Positions 60,533 to 64,000 of a DNA stretch of 64,000 nucleotides are shown here, in pieces. Position numbers and translations under genes: made by a program. Where the stretch lies: the NCBI RefSeq assembly GCF_017313785.1, contig NZ_JAFLNL010000002.1, positions 186,001 through 250,000 of the forward strand, in the 5' to 3' direction. Position 1 is the stretch's first letter; each line of letters starts with the position of its first letter. The notes under the pieces are model-generated. The model ran no database searches. It worked only from the letters and a program-made list of their open reading frames with translations, and had not been told where the DNA came from. This DNA comes from Flagellimonas aurea. GTDB lineage: Bacteria; Bacteroidota; Bacteroidia; Flavobacteriales; Flavobacteriaceae.

Positions 60533-62914
60533 TTAGGAGAAGTTCCACCATTTTTTAACGGACTTTCCGTAACCGTAGCCGTATTTTCCACCATAGCCCA
60601 ATTCGGATTGCTTTACATTGTTGACCACAAAGGACAGTCCTTTTAATTTGCCTTCCTCTTTCAGCTTTAATGGAAAATCGATGACTTTAAGTTCAGTTGC
60701 ACCCGCCTTGACCACATATAGAATTTGGCTGGCATACTCACTGATCAACAACGTGTCGGTCACTACCATTAATGGTGCGGTGTCCACGATAACATAATCG
60801 TACATTTTGGATACCTTCTCAAATAATTCGCCCATTCTAGGGTTCATCAGTAGCTCTGTTGGGTTTGGCGGTATTTTTCCAGAAAATATAAGGTCTATTT
60901 CGTTTTCATTGATGTGAGCCGGAACGGTGATGTCCTGTACCTTCAAATCAGAATTGACGAGAAACTCTGTCAGTCCTGCCTTTGTACTCCTTCTGGTTTG
61001 AATACCCTTTCCCATCTCAACATTTTCGTCACTGGAAAAGAAATCATACAGTTTAGGGTTTCGGATATCCGCTCCCAACAATAAGACCTTCTTCCCTGTA
61101 TCAGCATAGATCTTGGCCAGATTGGATGAAATGAATGTTTTACCCTCTCCAGGAACGCTGGAAGTTATAAATATAAGATTGTCCGGTTTCGATTTCTGGC
61201 TCTTTTGAATATAGTTAAGGTTTGTCCTTAAGATTCGTAAGGACTCCGCCAATACTGAACGATCGTCCTTTTTTACAATCTTTCGATCCTTTTTTCCAAT
61301 CTTTGGAAGTTCGGCAATAACAGGGATATTGTTCCCTATGACACCTTCCAAATCCTGTTTGCTATTTAACGTGTTGTCCAATAATCCCGATACATAAATA
61401 AACATGAACGGAAGTACAAACCCAAGGAACAAGGCCGCCACATAATTGATCATTTTGTTGGGGGCCACTGGGGCAGAACTGGTGCTATATGCAGCATCCA
61501 CAATGGATGATGGCGGGGAAGCTGAGGCAAAGGCTATTTGAGCCTCCTCCCGCTTTTCCAAAAGGTATAGGTACAGAGACTCCGTGGTCTCCAATTTCCG
61601 TGTAATATCACGTAGTTCGCGTTCATTTCCGGGTGCTGAATAAATCTTACTGTTGATTCGGGATTGTTGTCGGGCCAAACTATTTATTTGCAATTCCAGG
61701 TTTCCCGTGGTATTGTTCAAACTCGAAAGTAAACTACTTTTTAAGGTATTAAGCTCCTTGTCCAAATTTTGAACCACAGGATTCAGATTACTGGAACTTT
61801 CCAACAACCTGTTTCTTTCTGCAACCAATTGATTGTACCGCGCGGTAGTTCCTGTAATCGTTTGGTCGGAGAGCCCAAGGTTTGATGGCAAAATCTCATA
61901 ACCGTCTTGGTTTTCGACCATGTCCTTCATGGAAGATGCCATATTCAATTGCAAAGAAGCACTTTCCAACTGTTGTCTGTTCTCCATACCCACACTTAAG
62001 TTGATATTGGACTCGGATGATATATCCGTAATTCCACGATTGGTCTTGAACTCTTCCGCGGATTGGTCGACATTGTAAAGGTTAGAGTAAATCTCGGTAA
62101 TACGGGCATCAATAAAATTAGAAGTCTTGTCCGCGGCAATCTTTTTGTCCTCAATAGCATTTTCATTATAGACTGCTATAAGTTCATTGATAATGTCCTG
62201 TGCCCTGTGCTGAATCCTGTCCTGAAGATAAAGGGACAAAATATTCGAAGACCGTTCCAATGGAGTAATTTGAACACGGCCTCGATAACTATCAGCAACC
62301 ACAGTAGCGGGTCTGATTACAATTCTAAATTCATTATCCTTGTAAATCTTTATGTTTTCAACACTTGGCGTTATGATCATATCTCCCAATGGAGTTGAAA
62401 TATTGGAGCCAAAAGTGTTTTGTTTATAGGGCTCATCTTCCTGTCTCTTGTAACCAAATGTTGCATCGGACATTACATTCAAATAAAAGCTGAAGCCAGA
62501 TTGGCTTACTATGGAATCCGATTCTTTAAAATTTAAATTGAAAGGAGAGTCTCTGTATATCTCAGAATCTAGAATATTACCCAATCTAAAAATTTGTGTG
62601 TTCAGCTGAAGCTTTTTTACAACTTCTACAAAGTTAGACCGAGATTTGATGATTTCAATCTCATCGATAATTGGATTCATCTGTCCCTGAAAAGCACCCA
62701 AATCCTGAAAAACCGCAAGTTCGGGGTTATTGTTCCCCTCCATCTCTATTTTGATTCGAGCCTGGGCATCATAGAGCGGTGCTGTATAGCGATTGTAAAG
62801 GAAAGCTATACCTAAACAAAACATAATAGCGAGTAAAAACAAATACCACTTACTCGTATATTGTCTAATTATTTCCTTGAAATCAATACTTTTAAATGAA
62901 AACTTGTTTTCCAA
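60533..62914 (-). CDS. Wzc-type polysaccharide chain-length protein / BY-kinase
   Basis: A 793-residue inner-membrane protein with N-terminal Wzz domain (two helices near 27-45 and 485-505, coiled coil between), and a C-terminal BY-kinase (about 560-793) with Walker A VPGEGKTF (about 587), Walker A' LLLGADIRNPK and Walker B VIVDTAPLM. The C-terminus is Tyr-rich (YGGKYGYGYG), the autophosphorylation cluster. It controls export and chain length of the polysaccharide. The start is TTG at 62912-62914; no ATG fits. The phosphatase next door would reverse its phosphorylation. Confidence 0.94.
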   Translation of the reverse strand: MENKFSFKSIDFKEIIRQYTSKWYLFLLAIMFCLGIAFLYNRYTAPLYDAQARIKIEMEGNNNPELAVFQDLGAFQGQMNPIIDEIEIIKSRSNFVEVVKKLQLNTQIFRLGNILDSEIYRDSPFNLNFKESDSIVSQSGFSFYLNVMSDATFGYKRQEDEPYKQNTFGSNISTPLGDMIITPSVENIKIYKDNEFRIVIRPATVVADSYRGRVQITPLERSSNILSLYLQDRIQHRAQDIINELIAVYNENAIEDKKIAADKTSNFIDARITEIYSNLYNVDQSAEEFKTNRGITDISSESNINLSVGMENRQQLESASLQLNMASSMKDMVENQDGYEILPSNLGLSDQTITGTTARYNQLVAERNRLLESSSNLNPVVQNLDKELNTLKSSLLSSLNNTTGNLELQINSLARQQSRINSKIYSAPGNERELRDITRKLETTESLYLYLLEKREEAQIAFASASPPSSIVDAAYSTSSAPVAPNKMINYVAALFLGFVLPFMFIYVSGLLDNTLNSKQDLEGVIGNNIPVIAELPKIGKKDRKIVKKDDRSVLAESLRILRTNLNYIQKSQKSKPDNLIFITSSVPGEGKTFISSNLAKIYADTGKKVLLLGADIRNPKLYDFFSSDENVEMGKGIQTRRSTKAGLTEFLVNSDLKVQDITVPAHINENEIDLIFSGKIPPNPTELLMNPRMGELFEKVSKMYDYVIVDTAPLMVVTDTLLISEYASQILYVVKAGATELKVIDFPLKLKEEGKLKGLSFVVNNVKQSELGYGGKYGYGYGKSVKKWWNFS

Positions 62915-62950
62915 AGATTACTATTTAAGAATTTGAAATGGTATTGTAAA

Positions 62951-63712
62951 TTAATTGCGCGTCAAGAATAACGTAGTTGTTACTATCAAAGAAAGTATGG
63001 AAAGTGCTATCGTAGTTCTATTGTCCAATGAAGAAGAGACAGCAGCCGATTTGTTTGGTTCTACATAAACCACATCATTTTGTGTGAGGTAATATGCTGG
63101 AGAGTTCATTACATTCTTGGAAGTCAAGTCCAACCTATTATAAACCTTTACGCCATCAAAGTCCCTGATTACCATTACATTTTCCCTTCTACCTTTAATG
63201 GTCAGGTCTCCTGCCAATCCAAGCGCTTCCAATATTGTCACTTGTTCCCCAATAATTGGATAGGTTCCCGGGCTACGTACCTCTCCCAATACAGTTACGG
63301 TGAAGTTTCTCAATCTTACATTAATAATTGGATCTTTTAAGTAAGATGAAAGCCTTTCCTTAAGATCAACCTTAAGTTCCTCCGGGGACAACCCCAATAC
63401 ATTTACTTTTCCAATCACAGGGAACTCAATATCCCCGTTTTTATCGACGATATAGTCCAATGATTCCGATTGTCCGTTGGCCGCAACCCCTATGGTCAAG
63501 TTAAAAGGAGCACTAGCTTCTGGGTTCAAGGTCGCCACATAAATACTGATCACATCATCCACCTTAAACTTGGGTTCAAATCTGTTTTCGGTAACAATTG
63601 TTTCAAAATCCTGTGAATCTTGAAAATACACAACTTTTTTTGATGATGTGCATGAGACCACAACACAGGATATGGCAAGCAGTATTATGGCATGTTTAAT
63701 TTTTTGATGCAT
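62951..63712 (-). CDS. Wza-type polysaccharide export lipoprotein
   Basis: A 253-residue outer-membrane lipoprotein. The signal ends at the Cys in CVVVSC (about residue 21). A Poly_export domain (about 45-130; FKVDDVISIYVATLNPEA) and SLBB-type segments (about 135-215; VTVLGEVRSPGTYP) follow, then a C-terminal membrane helix (about 233-251). It forms the export pore for exopolysaccharide. It precedes the Wzc gene by 36 bases on the same strand. Confidence 0.94.
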   Translation of the reverse strand: MHQKIKHAIILLAISCVVVSCTSSKKVVYFQDSQDFETIVTENRFEPKFKVDDVISIYVATLNPEASAPFNLTIGVAANGQSESLDYIVDKNGDIEFPVIGKVNVLGLSPEELKVDLKERLSSYLKDPIINVRLRNFTVTVLGEVRSPGTYPIIGEQVTILEALGLAGDLTIKGRRENVMVIRDFDGVKVYNRLDLTSKNVMNSPAYYLTQNDVVYVEPNKSAAVSSSLDNRTTIALSILSLIVTTTLFLTRN

Positions 63713-63723
63713 CGGGAAAGTGT

Positions 63724-64000
63724 TTAGTTATTGAATTGAGGATATCCAATCTTAGAGGTTTTCGGTGTTTCCTTTATTGGTGTTTTCTTGTCCAATTTAC
63801 AAAAATCTGAATTGTTGGATATATATTCCGGAACTATGTCCTTCATTAATTTTACCACATTGTCCTTAAAGAACAAATTGGAAATACAAAGTTCGTCTAT
63901 CATGGTTCGAGTTCCCACATAATCGATTTCACGCACCTTACTGATCATAATCTTGTCATGATAGGTAGGAAGCGTATTCTCACCATTTGCCAAAAGCTCT
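63724..64000 (-). CDS. CapD-like nucleotide-sugar epimerase/dehydratase, C-terminal fragment
   Basis: The last ~91 residues of a gene entering from the right edge. The reading frame is open through position 64000, and the segment ELLANGENTLPTYHDKIMI followed by VREIDY matches the C-terminus of CapD/WbpM/FlaA1-type SDR proteins, which make 4-keto or epimerised UDP-sugars for polysaccharides. Twelve bases separate its stop from the Wza-type gene, so it is upstream in the same unit. Confidence 0.8.
   Translation of the reverse strand, partial: ELLANGENTLPTYHDKIMISKVREIDYVGTRTMIDELCISNLFFKDNVVKLMKDIVPEYISNNSDFCKLDKKTPIKETPKTSKIGYPQFNN

Overview
The window looks like a chromosomal stretch from a marine-type member of the Flavobacteriaceae (Bacteroidota), plausibly Muricauda/Allomuricauda-like. 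The genus is inference. The family rests on several things seen in the sequence: SusC/SusD proteins, DUF4290, DUF2853 and DUF2911 proteins, a fused ResB-CcsA cytochrome c maturation protein, bacillithiol deacetylase BshB1, TAnnTTTG-type -7 promoter elements, very few Shine-Dalgarno sequences and a menaquinone pathway. Most of the window is AT-rich. The stretch from about 43.0 to 50.1 kb is clearly richer in G and C.

Layout. 0-5.4 kb: a minus-strand menaquinone block (start of menA, a SPOR protein, a CvfB-like S1 protein, DUF2853, menD, menF and a hotdog thioesterase). 5.5-17.5 kb: housekeeping and envelope genes (serine hydrolase, D-amino acid dehydrogenase, M28 and M14 peptidases, tRNA-His, a TPR histidine kinase, bshB1, a trans-sulfuration enzyme, a MATE pump). 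17.5-28.1 kb: ccsBA; a DUF2520-kdsC-maf operon with a lipoprotein; then a PIG-L deacetylase, a 38-residue membrane protein and a sodium:solute symporter. 28.1-42.5 kb: DUF2911 protein; an SRPBCC-SDR-photolyase operon; an M20 amidohydrolase; pirin; murA; DUF4290; DUF493; an AAA NTPase-recQ-fmt run; HU; YqgE; a class IV aminotransferase; a START-like protein.

42.6-51.9 kb is the accessory part. Next to a tRNA-Met lies a GC-rich SusC-SusD-S9 peptidase operon, which fits import and cleavage of peptides. It is followed by 1.1 kb of structured DNA without a recognised gene and a small AT-rich XRE regulator. 51.9-57.5 kb has a His-rich DUF4198 protein coupled to a HupE/UreJ membrane protein (a probable metal-uptake pair), an M1 aminopeptidase, a secreted protein with a Cys-Gly-Cys-Pro motif and a small Cys-rich protein. 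A two-component system follows. From 59.8 kb to the end is the start of an exopolysaccharide/capsule locus: a CpsB/CapC-type phosphatase, a Wzc-type kinase/chain-length protein, a Wza-type export lipoprotein and the C-terminus of a CapD-like nucleotide-sugar enzyme.

The best candidates for something undescribed are the structured, partly open region at 50.4-51.0 kb, the DUF4198/HupE metal module with its CGCP neighbour, the photolyase operon whose SDR has lost its catalytic tyrosine, and the 38-residue protein between PIG-L and the symporter. MurA carries Asp in place of the fosfomycin-target Cys.
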